Shown here: piece by piece, positions 56,235 to 63,973 of the stretch
Numbering within the stretch: the first letter of the stretch is position 1
How the letters are laid out: every line of letters begins with the position of its first letter
Source: Gillisia sp. Hel_I_86
GTDB taxonomy: Bacteria; Bacteroidota; Bacteroidia; Flavobacteriales; Flavobacteriaceae
Length of the DNA stretch: 64,000 nucleotides
Assembly (NCBI RefSeq): GCF_007827275.1
Contig: NZ_VISE01000001.1
Span: forward strand, 2,170,001-2,234,000
Reading direction: 5' to 3'
Notes under the pieces: model-generated
Databases searched by the model: none
Told to the model about the DNA's origin: nothing
The model's input: only the letters and a program-made list of their open reading frames with translations
Made by a program: the position numbers and the translations under genes

Positions 56235-56936
56235 TTATGCTTCTTTTTTAGCATTCACTTTTTCTACTAACCAATCGCACCAAGCATCCATTCCTTCACC
56301 ATTAGTAGACGAAATTTGTATCACTTCAAGTTCGTGATTTACCTCGTGTGCATCTTTTGTTACGGCTTCTACCGAAAAAGGAACATAAGGCAACAAGTCT
56401 GATTTTGAAACGAGCATCATATCACTGGTTAAAAACATTCTTGGATATTTTTTTGGTTTATCATCACCTTCGGTTGTTGCCATAAGGGTTACTCGAAAAT
56501 CCTCACCTAAATCAAAAGATGCAGGACAAACAAGGTTCCCTACATTTTCTATGAATAATAAATCTATATCTTCTAGCTGATACTCAGGCAATACCTGATG
56601 AATCATCTGTGCTTCCAAATGACAAATTCCTCCAGTAACAATTTGTAATGCTTGAATGCCTGTTTCACGTATGCGTTCTGCATCACGCTCTGTCTCTAGG
56701 TCTCCTACCATTACCGCCATTTTCAACTTATCTTTCAATCGTCGAGCAGTTTCTTGCATTAATGTTGTTTTACCACTTCCTGCGGAAGAAGTAATATTTA
56801 TCAAAAGCGTCTTGGTTTTTGCCATTTCTTTTTTGATAATATCTGCAACAAAATCATTGGCTTTCAATAAATTAATATTGGTGTTTTCACACTGTACCGT
56901 ACCGCGAGCGGCTTTTGTGGATTTATCTATACTCAT
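56235..56936 (-). CDS. hypB: Hydrogenase nickel incorporation GTPase HypB
   Basis: A 233-residue SIMIBI GTPase delivering nickel with HypA. P-loop SSAGSGKTTL, GDLETERDAERI, GGICHLEAQMI with metal-binding Cys/His, and the base-recognition SKSDLLPY are present. It lacks the N-terminal CxxCGC motif and the poly-His stretch of some HypB, so nickel storage may rest with the permease loop. ATG 56936 is preferred over a TTG 13 codons upstream. Confidence 0.95.
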   Translation of the reverse strand: MSIDKSTKAARGTVQCENTNINLLKANDFVADIIKKEMAKTKTLLINITSSAGSGKTTLMQETARRLKDKLKMAVMVGDLETERDAERIRETGIQALQIVTGGICHLEAQMIHQVLPEYQLEDIDLLFIENVGNLVCPASFDLGEDFRVTLMATTEGDDKPKKYPRMFLTSDMMLVSKSDLLPYVPFSVEAVTKDAHEVNHELEVIQISSTNGEGMDAWCDWLVEKVNAKKEA

Positions 56937-56964
56937 ATTTTCTAATTTTAAATTCTGTTGATTT

Positions 56965-57312
56965 TTAATCAGCAAATTCTACTTTATGAATTAACATTTC
57001 TTCACCTTGAATAATATTTTTACTAGGCTTTTGGCAACTATCACATAGAAAGCGATACTTTTTTACATCTGTAATATGATCACAACTTTCACATTGAATT
57101 TTCAATTCTACCATCTCTATATGAAATTTTACATTCTGATATTTTGGATTCATCATGTGAGAAGCTTCATATGCATTATATAAAAGACGTGGTTCTATAT
57201 TAGAGAGTATTCCTACTTTCACATAGATACCCGTCATCGTATTGAGTTTCTCTGCATCAAACTCTTGTTCTAGAGTTCTCATAATACCATTTATTATCGA
57301 AGTTTCGTGCAT
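56965..57312 (-). CDS. hypA: Hydrogenase nickel chaperone HypA
   Basis: A 115-residue nickel-binding protein. It begins MHETSI, with the Ni-ligand His2, and has the zinc-binding CESC and CDSC pairs (residues about 74-94). Slightly longer than average but complete. Acts with HypB on the large subunit. Confidence 0.96.
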   Translation of the reverse strand: MHETSIINGIMRTLEQEFDAEKLNTMTGIYVKVGILSNIEPRLLYNAYEASHMMNPKYQNVKFHIEMVELKIQCESCDHITDVKKYRFLCDSCQKPSKNIIQGEEMLIHKVEFAD

Positions 57313-57314
57313 TG

Positions 57315-58802
57315 TTAGTTTAAAATTGTCTTTAAATTCTTAAGTTGATTTAAATGTTGATTTGCGCGTTCTTTTAAATCTTCATCGTCTATAATTTCAG
57401 TAATAGAAGTTGCTTTTTCTACCATTTGATTATACTTTTTCTTTTCGGCTTTCTCATTCTCATTATGCATTAACCAGTATAATTCCAATTGATTTAAAAG
57501 TGTTAATGCTCTTTCAAAAGGATATTCATTTATAGTACGCACCGTAAGTGCATCTTCAAACAAACCAAATGCTTTATCTAAATTGTTATGTAATTTTGCT
57601 TCAGGGAAATTCATGAGTGCCGTTGCATAATTATGACTTGCCATCGCATATTCATATGGATATTGCTCTTTTGTAAAAAAACCTAAAACTTCCTTAAAAG
57701 AAGATGCACAAAAGGCTGTCCAAATAGGTTTTTCTTCCGATGATACGGGGATTTCAGAATAAATAAGAGCTAAGCTATGATGGATTTCTGCAAATTTCTG
57801 AGGATGCGTATCACGTTTGAAAACTTTTAAAGTGTCTTGAAAGGCGTTAATCGCTGGCTTGTAATACTGCGGGCTTCCGTTTTTAGACCATATATATAGA
57901 AGCGTTGCTTTACGTAATCCAGCTTCACCCAGAAATTCAGGAATATCTGCTTCTTTAAAATATAAAATAGCTTTATTTATGTAGTTCTTAGAATCTATAA
58001 AATCTTCCTGAAAATTGGCGATTTCCGAAGCATCAACTAGGATTAACCCTGCATTCACTTTTAATTCTCTTTCTTCATAAAAAGTAATACTAGATTGCTG
58101 TAATTCTTGAATTTCTGCTAAACTATCTAGGTTATATGGTACTTTTAATTGCGCCATCAGCACGGACGCCAGCTGAGTGTTAATAGCATTTTTCGATTCT
58201 GAAGATATGGCTCTTGGTATAGCTAATCTTAAGACTTTTTCAGCTTCAGCATACGCATTCGTATCTAATAAAAAATTTACAAAATGTTTAATAGTGAATA
58301 ATCGTAGTTCATCATTAGGAGCATTTGCAATGGCTTCCGCATATAAAGTCTTAAGTGCAATAACGTCACGTCGTAATTTAATTGTGCCATATTGCTCAAT
58401 GATACACCGGTTGTGTAAAGAACCCAATTCCACAAAAGCACACATATCTTCAGTAATATCGTACCCAAACTGTAGATGTGTCGCAATTAATAAATGATTA
58501 TAAACCGGATTTTCTTCTGAAATAAATTCAAACGCTTTTTGGTGATTTCCTAATTTATAAAAGATGATTCCCAAAAGATTCTCTTTAGAAAACGATAGTT
58601 CAGGAAATAGATACGGAGGTTCAGTGTCATTCCAATCTAAAGAAGCGCTAATCAAATTATCAGAAATGACCAGTATTTTATTTGAACTTTGTGCTAAATT
58701 TTCATTCGTAACAATTTCTACAAGTTCATTCAATCTATCGATAGAGTGAATAATACTTTTTATAATCGTTTCGTTATTAGTTTTTGTTAAAATTGTAAGC
58801 AC
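57315..58802 (-). CDS. TPR-repeat protein in the hydrogenase operon
   Basis: A 495-residue cytosolic protein built of helical repeats (for example LRLFTIKHFVNFLLDTNAYAEAEKVLRLA; YEYAMASHNYATALMNFPEA; LDKAFGLFEDALTVRTINEYPFERALTLLNQLELYW). No signal peptide. The start appears to be GTG at 58802, overlapping the preceding gene's end by 26 bases. It lies between the small unknown genes and hypA. TPR proteins usually mediate assembly; a role in hydrogenase maturation or docking is inferred from place only. Confidence 0.8.
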   Translation of the reverse strand: MLTILTKTNNETIIKSIIHSIDRLNELVEIVTNENLAQSSNKILVISDNLISASLDWNDTEPPYLFPELSFSKENLLGIIFYKLGNHQKAFEFISEENPVYNHLLIATHLQFGYDITEDMCAFVELGSLHNRCIIEQYGTIKLRRDVIALKTLYAEAIANAPNDELRLFTIKHFVNFLLDTNAYAEAEKVLRLAIPRAISSESKNAINTQLASVLMAQLKVPYNLDSLAEIQELQQSSITFYEERELKVNAGLILVDASEIANFQEDFIDSKNYINKAILYFKEADIPEFLGEAGLRKATLLYIWSKNGSPQYYKPAINAFQDTLKVFKRDTHPQKFAEIHHSLALIYSEIPVSSEEKPIWTAFCASSFKEVLGFFTKEQYPYEYAMASHNYATALMNFPEAKLHNNLDKAFGLFEDALTVRTINEYPFERALTLLNQLELYWLMHNENEKAEKKKYNQMVEKATSITEIIDDEDLKERANQHLNQLKNLKTILN

Positions 58803-59043
58803 TTTTATCTACTTTTTGTGTTCCTCTTATATCTTTTGCAGCTGTCTTTTGCATATTAAGTGCATAAATTTCAGCCAATCTTTTTGATCTATAATCTCCT
58901 ATTTTTCGTATCAAGACTTGATTTGGATCTTTAATGTTTACAAATACCAATGAAACTTCCCAACGCCCTTTAATTTCTTCAATCTTAGTTCGCACTTCTG
59001 CATCTAATAACCAAGCGTCTTTAGGGTCTTTTCTTTTAGGCAT
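58777..59043 (-). CDS. Small unknown protein in the hydrogenase operon (88 residues)
   Basis: A basic 88-residue protein beginning MPKRKDPKDAWLLDAEVRTKIEEIKGRWEVSLVFV and ending in Lys/Asn-rich sequence. No motif I recognise. ATG 59043 overlaps the stop of the 106-residue gene by one base (TGATG), so the pair is coupled; the TTG just before it is not needed. Conserved position inside the operon suggests a hydrogenase role. Confidence 0.7.
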   Translation of the reverse strand: MPKRKDPKDAWLLDAEVRTKIEEIKGRWEVSLVFVNIKDPNQVLIRKIGDYRSKRLAEIYALNMQKTAAKDIRGTQKVDKSAYNFNKN

Positions 59044-59363
59044 CAAATTGTTATTTTAATGAGATTCGTTCTTTCTACAATTTCATACTGGAGTATTCTA
59101 TCTGTTGTGTCTAAATCATTATCTATCAATATCTCCCGTATCGCTAATGTTCTATCGCCTTTTAAGTTTCTAGATTTTAATAAAAACTGTGTAGGCTCAT
59201 GAACCTTTACAAACCATTGACTACTAACAGGAGTAATTAAAAGTTGTTTTTGTTTTACTACATAAGTAACATATGCATAATGTATGCTTTCAAATACCCG
59301 TTCTACGAGCGCCGCGGTTAAATAAACGTGCGAAGATTTGAGTATAACATTATCTTCTTCCAT
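59043..59363 (-). CDS. Small unknown protein in the hydrogenase operon (106 residues)
   Basis: A 106-residue protein (MEEDNVILKSSHVYLTAALVERVFESIHYAYVTYVVKQKQLLITPVSSQWFVKVHEPTQF...) with a mixed alpha/beta pattern and no cysteines, hence not an Fe-S carrier. Its start shares a base with the protease stop (TAATG). Between protease and TPR gene; function unknown. Confidence 0.72.
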   Translation of the reverse strand: MEEDNVILKSSHVYLTAALVERVFESIHYAYVTYVVKQKQLLITPVSSQWFVKVHEPTQFLLKSRNLKGDRTLAIREILIDNDLDTTDRILQYEIVERTNLIKITI

Positions 59364-59839
59364 TATGCCTTTACAAATTTTAAATCTTCCAAAATATGCT
59401 GTACTACTTTATCTCCAGCTTGCTTTACCTCCTCACTAAGTACTGTGTCTAATTTAGTGTTTTCTACGGCAATTAAATAGACTTGTATATCTTTTGGATA
59501 TTCATCACCAAGTATTTTTTTAGAATACGATAGTGCTTGATCCCATTTCATACCATGTAAAAATACCATAGGGTCATCTTGTGGCGCTCTTAACACTTCT
59601 TCTGCAGGCACTTTAAATAAAGTACCAATAGGTTCATTGGAATTTACTACTGCATCTACCATCAAAATTTTAGTATGCCCTTTAAGACCAAAAAGTACTT
59701 CAAAGGCGGCCGTACCCATATCAAAGATATTTATCGTATCATTATCTCCGATAATTTTTTGCAACTCTTCAATCACGTACATTCCTATACCATCATCACT
59801 TCTAACTGGGTTTCCGAAACCCATTATTGCTGTCTTCAT
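59363..59839 (-). CDS. Hydrogenase maturation endopeptidase (HupW/HyaD type)
   Basis: A 158-residue protease that clips the large subunit after nickel insertion. The N-terminal GFGNPVRSDDGIGMYVIEEL contains the conserved Asp that senses nickel; FDMGTAAFEVL and DAV follow as in HybD/HyaD proteins. Encoded 80 bases downstream of its substrate. Confidence 0.94.
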   Translation of the reverse strand: MKTAIMGFGNPVRSDDGIGMYVIEELQKIIGDNDTINIFDMGTAAFEVLFGLKGHTKILMVDAVVNSNEPIGTLFKVPAEEVLRAPQDDPMVFLHGMKWDQALSYSKKILGDEYPKDIQVYLIAVENTKLDTVLSEEVKQAGDKVVQHILEDLKFVKA

Positions 59840-59920
59840 TCTTATTCTTTATATTAAACTAAAAAACTTTCCCGAAGACACCCTCGGGAAAGCTTATATA
59901 AATAATTGATTTATATCTAT

Positions 59921-61513
59921 TTATAATTTGAATCGAGATAGTTCAACTCCAGATTTTTGATCGTGCGCATGCACAGTACAAACCAAACAGGAATCAAATG
60001 ATCTTGCAACAATACCAACTTCTACAGGATCACTAGGATCTTCGATATCGATACCTGTAAGTGCACTTTCAATTGGTCCTGGGTTTCCTTGACCATCATT
60101 AGGCCCAACGTTCCATGTAGTTGGAGCCATTACTTGATAGTTTTTAATAACACCATCTTTAATTTCTATCCAGTGAGCTAATGCACCACGAGCTGCTTCT
60201 GTTGCTCCGAATCCTTTTCCGTCCTTTTCAACTGGCTTGATATAGAATTCTCCATCGAGGTCAATTTCTGAAAGCCATTGCTCTATAAACTTATATATTC
60301 TTGGAGCTTCATGAACTCTCGCTAAAACACGTGTAAATACACTAGGTCCTAGTTTTTTCATGATATCTCCAAATAAAGGATCTCTAATTTGATGTTCCTT
60401 ATTATTAGGGTTTGCATTCATTATAACACGGGCCAAAGGGCCTGTTTCTGCAGCATGTCCATCATACCTTGGTGACTTTGACCAACTATATTGTCCATCA
60501 AAATCTGTATGGTGTAATGGTTGTGATTTAGCAGGAGTGGGTAATGGTTCTTCCCAAGGGTGTAATCCATCTTCTTGATTATCATACCAAGAATGTGAAA
60601 CATCTTCTTTTACTTTAAGATGATCAAACTCATGATAATTTTCTCCATCGAAAAATCCACTAGAACTAATCAAGGCATCATTTCTACCTTCAATAGTTGG
60701 ATTATTATATCGGTCTTTATGTAAGTATGTTCCTGTTGCCAAAAATTTACCTACTCCTTGACCAAATTTATCTAAGCCAAATTCGATTCCTGCTCTAATA
60801 AGCAATCCTAAATCACTATTTTTATGAGACTCATTTTCATCAACCCATGCTAACATATCGTCCCATGATTTGATTTCCATATAGCGCTCGATCGAACAAC
60901 CTAACCATACTGGCTCTAGCCAATCATTTTTAAATTGTGCCAAAATAGCATGTGCTCGTGTAATATCTTTTAAGGTCGGCGCACACATAACTCCACCTGG
61001 AACCATATAGCTCGAGTGTGGCCACTGCCCACCAAATAAAGCATAGATTTGAACAGGCAATCCACTTGCCGTTAACCCTATTTGAAATGTTTCGCCGACA
61101 TAAGCCGACCATCTTTTAACCACTTCTTTATACAAAGGCTGATTAGCATATTTCTTATTCGCCAAATCTGTTGCGAAAATGGCATAAAACCAACGTGGAA
61201 TACTCTGTAATGTTTCAGAGGCTTGTCCAATAGCTCTCAATAATAGGGCATTTGGAGATAATTTTGTTCCCCAAGCGGTATCTAAAGCAGATGATGCACA
61301 ATACAAATGTGACCCTCCACATATTCCGCAAATACGCGGTGTTACTATAAGACCAGATTGTGGATCTTTACCTTCCATTATTTTCTCAAAACCTCTAAAC
61401 ATTGCTGCCTGGGTATGAGCACGAGTTACTTTTCCGTTATCGATATAAACTTTAACATCTAAATCTCCTTCAACACGTCCTACGGGTGATATATTTAATT
61501 CTTTTACTGACAT
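59921..61513 (-). CDS. hupL: [NiFe] hydrogenase large subunit, group 2a-like
   Basis: A 530-residue catalytic subunit. The N-terminal L1 motif is RICGICGGSHLYCASSALDTAWG (Cys62, Cys65) and the C-terminal L2 motif is FDSCLVCTVH (Cys509, Cys512), together giving the four nickel ligands. Cleavage after His515 would remove a 15-residue tail (AHDQKSGVELSRFKL). L2 has Ser where most families have Pro (DPC). The sequence style resembles cyanobacterial HupL and mycobacterial HucL. Cytosolic, oxidises H2. Confidence 0.95.
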   Translation of the reverse strand: MSVKELNISPVGRVEGDLDVKVYIDNGKVTRAHTQAAMFRGFEKIMEGKDPQSGLIVTPRICGICGGSHLYCASSALDTAWGTKLSPNALLLRAIGQASETLQSIPRWFYAIFATDLANKKYANQPLYKEVVKRWSAYVGETFQIGLTASGLPVQIYALFGGQWPHSSYMVPGGVMCAPTLKDITRAHAILAQFKNDWLEPVWLGCSIERYMEIKSWDDMLAWVDENESHKNSDLGLLIRAGIEFGLDKFGQGVGKFLATGTYLHKDRYNNPTIEGRNDALISSSGFFDGENYHEFDHLKVKEDVSHSWYDNQEDGLHPWEEPLPTPAKSQPLHHTDFDGQYSWSKSPRYDGHAAETGPLARVIMNANPNNKEHQIRDPLFGDIMKKLGPSVFTRVLARVHEAPRIYKFIEQWLSEIDLDGEFYIKPVEKDGKGFGATEAARGALAHWIEIKDGVIKNYQVMAPTTWNVGPNDGQGNPGPIESALTGIDIEDPSDPVEVGIVARSFDSCLVCTVHAHDQKSGVELSRFKL

Positions 61514-61533
61514 TTTGTAGTTAGTTTAATTAC

Positions 61534-62493
61534 TTATTTAGAAGTTTCAGTTACACGTTTATTTGTAGGCATAACCTTCTGGAAACCTGCTTCCATATAA
61601 TACGCCAATTTTGTTCTTCCTGTTGGAACTTCTTTAGGAAAAACTCCTAAATGCTTCATCGTTTTGAACACACTTCCTTTCATTAAATCATTATGTGGAA
61701 ATCCTGGTTCTGTGCATCCTAAGCAAGGATGATTAGAACGTGTTTTACTCGACTGACGATTCCAAAGTATATTATTACAACTTGCTCTAGTCATTGGTCC
61801 ACGACATCCTACTTCGTAGAATAGACATCCACCACGTTTTCCAAAGTTTCCATCGACCTTCTGAGCGAAATTAGTCACGTTAGTACATCCGTCTTGAACG
61901 AAATCTGTAAAAAATGTTTTTGGTCTGTGAAATTCATCTATTAAAACATCACCTATTCTTCCAACAGATATTGCTACGAGTATTTGAGTTATCCAATCAG
62001 GATGCGCTGGGCATCCAGGGATATTTATAACAGGTAAGCCTCCTTTTGAAACGTAGTCGTGACCTAAGAAGCCTCCTTTATTTTTCTTATGAAATTGTAA
62101 ACCAGTTGATTCACTAGGGTTTGGCGCTACAGCGGGAATTCCTCCCCAAGTTGCACAATCTCCAATTGCAACTACATAGCCTGCAACCTTTGATAATTCT
62201 TTAATCCAATCCATCATTGGTCTATCGGCAAAATAATTCATTGTCCCAGTATTATTAGGACCTTTTATTAAGGAACCTTCATATACCAGAATATCCATTT
62301 GAACTTTTCCTGCTAAGATATCTTTTAAAAGATCTTGTACTTGATCTCCAATTTGTAATCCTGTAGTTGGATGCCAAAGAATATTAAGCCCGAAATCTGT
62401 AATAAGTTCTACCACAGTTGGTTCTTCAGCGTTCAAAAAGGACATTGTGTTTCCACTACATGCACCTCCTTGTAACCATAAAACGTTTGCCAT
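61534..62493 (-). CDS. hupS: [NiFe] hydrogenase small subunit, group 2a-like
   Basis: A 319-residue electron-transfer subunit starting MANVLWLQGGACSGNTMSFLNAEEPTV, nearly the same as cyanobacterial HupS from memory. No Tat signal and no membrane anchor, so it is cytosolic. Proximal-cluster ligands are Cys12, Cys113 and Cys161; position 15, usually Cys, is Asn. Others: His189, Cys203, 223, 230, 239, 257 and 260 for the distal and medial clusters. ATG 62493 is chosen; a start 25 codons upstream adds non-homologous residues. First gene of the operon. Confidence 0.95.
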   Translation of the reverse strand: MANVLWLQGGACSGNTMSFLNAEEPTVVELITDFGLNILWHPTTGLQIGDQVQDLLKDILAGKVQMDILVYEGSLIKGPNNTGTMNYFADRPMMDWIKELSKVAGYVVAIGDCATWGGIPAVAPNPSESTGLQFHKKNKGGFLGHDYVSKGGLPVINIPGCPAHPDWITQILVAISVGRIGDVLIDEFHRPKTFFTDFVQDGCTNVTNFAQKVDGNFGKRGGCLFYEVGCRGPMTRASCNNILWNRQSSKTRSNHPCLGCTEPGFPHNDLMKGSVFKTMKHLGVFPKEVPTGRTKLAYYMEAGFQKVMPTNKRVTETSK

Positions 62494-62532
62494 AAAATGT
62501 TGGGTTTTGATTAGATTAAGATTCGAAAATAA

Positions 62533-62540
62533 CAAAAATA
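62533..62540 (-). promoter_or_regulatory. -7 box of the hydrogenase operon
   Basis: On the minus strand TATTTTTG matches TAnnTTTG, about 40 bases upstream of hupS. No -33 element is found at 19 bases, so an activator may be needed. Confidence 0.4.
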
Positions 62541-62579
62541 TTTCTATTTTCAAAATTCGAATAATCAATTTGATAAATT

Positions 62580-62648
62580 AATTGCCAATATTTTATAAAA
62601 AAAAATATATAACGGTAATAATTTCAAAAAACTAAATTTTTGGCAATT
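62580..62648. promoter_or_regulatory. Wide inverted repeat upstream of the hydrogenase promoter
   Basis: AATTGCCAA (62580-62588) and TTGGCAATT (62640-62648) form a perfect 9-bp inverted repeat 51 bases apart, with A/T-rich DNA between. It lies 40-110 bases upstream of the -7 box, a usual site for an activator or a looping repressor. Confidence 0.4.
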
Positions 62649-62730
62649 TATTAGAGAAGTTAGAATAGCTCCAAAAGCCCTAAAAATTAAATATCAGGTA
62701 TTTTACACATAAATCGGTAAACTCTGAATA

Positions 62731-62845
62731 GTTCTATAAAATGGTCGTTTTATGCGACTATAGTAAACGAAAATAGGAGGTAAAGAAACTAAAGTCTCAT
62801 TTTCCGTCTTTTTTAGTAGTATTGTTAATTGACCTTTTATGAGAC
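62731..62845 (+). other. res-like inverted-repeat array, right copy
   Basis: A 28-bp site (62731-62758), GTTCTATAAAA-TGGTCG-TTTTATGCGAC, matches the left site at 21 of 28 positions by my count. After 35 bases comes GTCTCAT (62794), and a further perfect TTTTATGAGAC half-site lies at 62835-62845. Same orientation as the left array. The next 300 bases (to 63144) hold only short palindromes such as TCCCG/CGGGA near 62985. Confidence 0.5.
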
Positions 62846-63144
62846 AAAGTATAGTGGTTCTTAACTCTTTAATCAGCACATTCCCCAGCATTTCGCGAAA
62901 AGCTACATTCCGGAAAAAGAGCTTCACTACATAAGTCTTGGACACAATCCCCAATTTCAGCTTTCCATTCCGTTAACCCTTCCCGCTACGCTGGAACGGG
63001 ACACTTCATTCCTGAGCCAAAATCGTGAATCAAGTCCGCTTTTCATTGGAAAGTCATCACTTCGATTTTCTTAACAGTATTTTCGGCGCGGTCTTCTTGA
63101 GCCCTTACTCGAAAATCCTTAAAAACCGAACCGCTGCCTTACAC

Positions 63145-63479
63145 ATTTTAAGGGGTTTATAATGGATAGAGCCTTCAATGTTTTTCGGGTCGTCGAAAAA
63201 CAGGCACGACATAACCAATTCTAAATTAAACACAGCTGCTTATATCGCTTAACTGCCGGTACGCTCAAACTCAACTGCGTTTAAAAGAATTGCTAATGCC
63301 CTTATGGAACTTGTCAAGACTATACAAGTTTTAGTGAAAAATAAGGTTTCTACTTCCTTGAAATTCCAAGGAATTTACTACGTCGCAAACACACCTGATT
63401 TTATCCCAAAAAGTCTGGACAAAACCCACTCTATCCATTGTGCGGTGCACAGAAGAAAAGAACAAACACCCCTTAAAAT
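63145..63479. ncRNA. Structured non-coding region upstream of ssb (RNA or single-strand DNA element)
   Basis: A 12-bp pairing (63145-63156 with 63468-63479) and an 11-bp pairing (63161-63171 with 63429-63439) close a 335-base region. Inside are hairpins at 63180-63201 (GTTTTTCG/CGAAAAAC), 63308-63330 (AACTTGT/ACAAGTT), 63354-63373 (TTCCTTG/CAAGGAA) and 63440-63450 (GTGC/GCAC). No convincing reading frame. It could be a structured RNA, an ssb leader or a single-strand origin or promoter of a conjugative element. Confidence 0.4.
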
Positions 63480-63550
63480 TTAATTCAGTTTAAATCAAAT
63501 AGGGGAAATATAAACCAGTCTGTAACAAAGCAGGCACAAATCTTTTTATT

Positions 63551-63895
63551 ATGAGTACTATTAAAAATCACGTACAGTTAATTGGAAACGTTGGACAAGA
63601 GCCAACCATTACGAACCTTGAAAGCGGAAAGAAAGTAGCCCGTTTTTCATTAGCAACAAATGAGTATTACAAGGACAAAGAAGGCAACAAGCAAACGGAC
63701 ACGAATTGGCATACCGTAGTAGCTTGGGGCAAAACTGCCGAAATTGTAGAGAAGTATGTTGTTAAAGGCAAAGAAGTTGGAATATCGGGAAAGCTTAAAA
63801 CCCGAAGTTATACAAATGATGATAACGAACAACGCTATGTTACGGAAGTTGTAGCCGATGAAATTCTATTACTTGGAAGCAAAGACGACAAGTAA
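63551..63895 (+). CDS. ssb: Single-stranded DNA-binding protein (mobile-element type)
   Basis: A 114-residue OB-fold SSB: IKNHVQLIGNVGQEPTITNLESGKKVARFSLATNEYYKDKEGN, TNWHTVVAWGKTAEIVEKYVVKGKEVGISGKL, and a final strand. It stops right after the fold (GSKDDK) and lacks the long linker and acidic DDxPF tip of housekeeping SSB, which recruits replication partners. Short SSBs like this are common on Bacteroidota conjugative elements and plasmids. Confidence 0.92.
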   Translation: MSTIKNHVQLIGNVGQEPTITNLESGKKVARFSLATNEYYKDKEGNKQTDTNWHTVVAWGKTAEIVEKYVVKGKEVGISGKLKTRSYTNDDNEQRYVTEVVADEILLLGSKDDK

Positions 63896-63906
63896 ATCTT
63901 AAAATG

Positions 63907-63944
63907 AAAGAGGGCGTAACAGTCGAAAGATGCGCCCTCTTTTT
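63907..63944 (+). terminator. Terminator after ssb
   Basis: A perfect 10-bp stem (AAAGAGGGCG with CGCCCTCTTT, 16-base loop) leading into five Ts. Confidence 0.9.
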
Positions 63945-63973
63945 CATTATTCACACTTTAAATAAAATGTACA

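Noticed and set aside
62703-62954. 83-codon minus-strand frame upstream of the hydrogenase operon
   Set aside because: It overlaps the res-like array, has no ribosome-binding site or recognisable domain, and its composition looks like translated non-coding DNA.
63161-63240. 20-codon frame starting MDRAFNVF in the region upstream of ssb
   Set aside because: The bases are better explained as one arm of a long-range inverted repeat plus a hairpin; the frame is too short to support.
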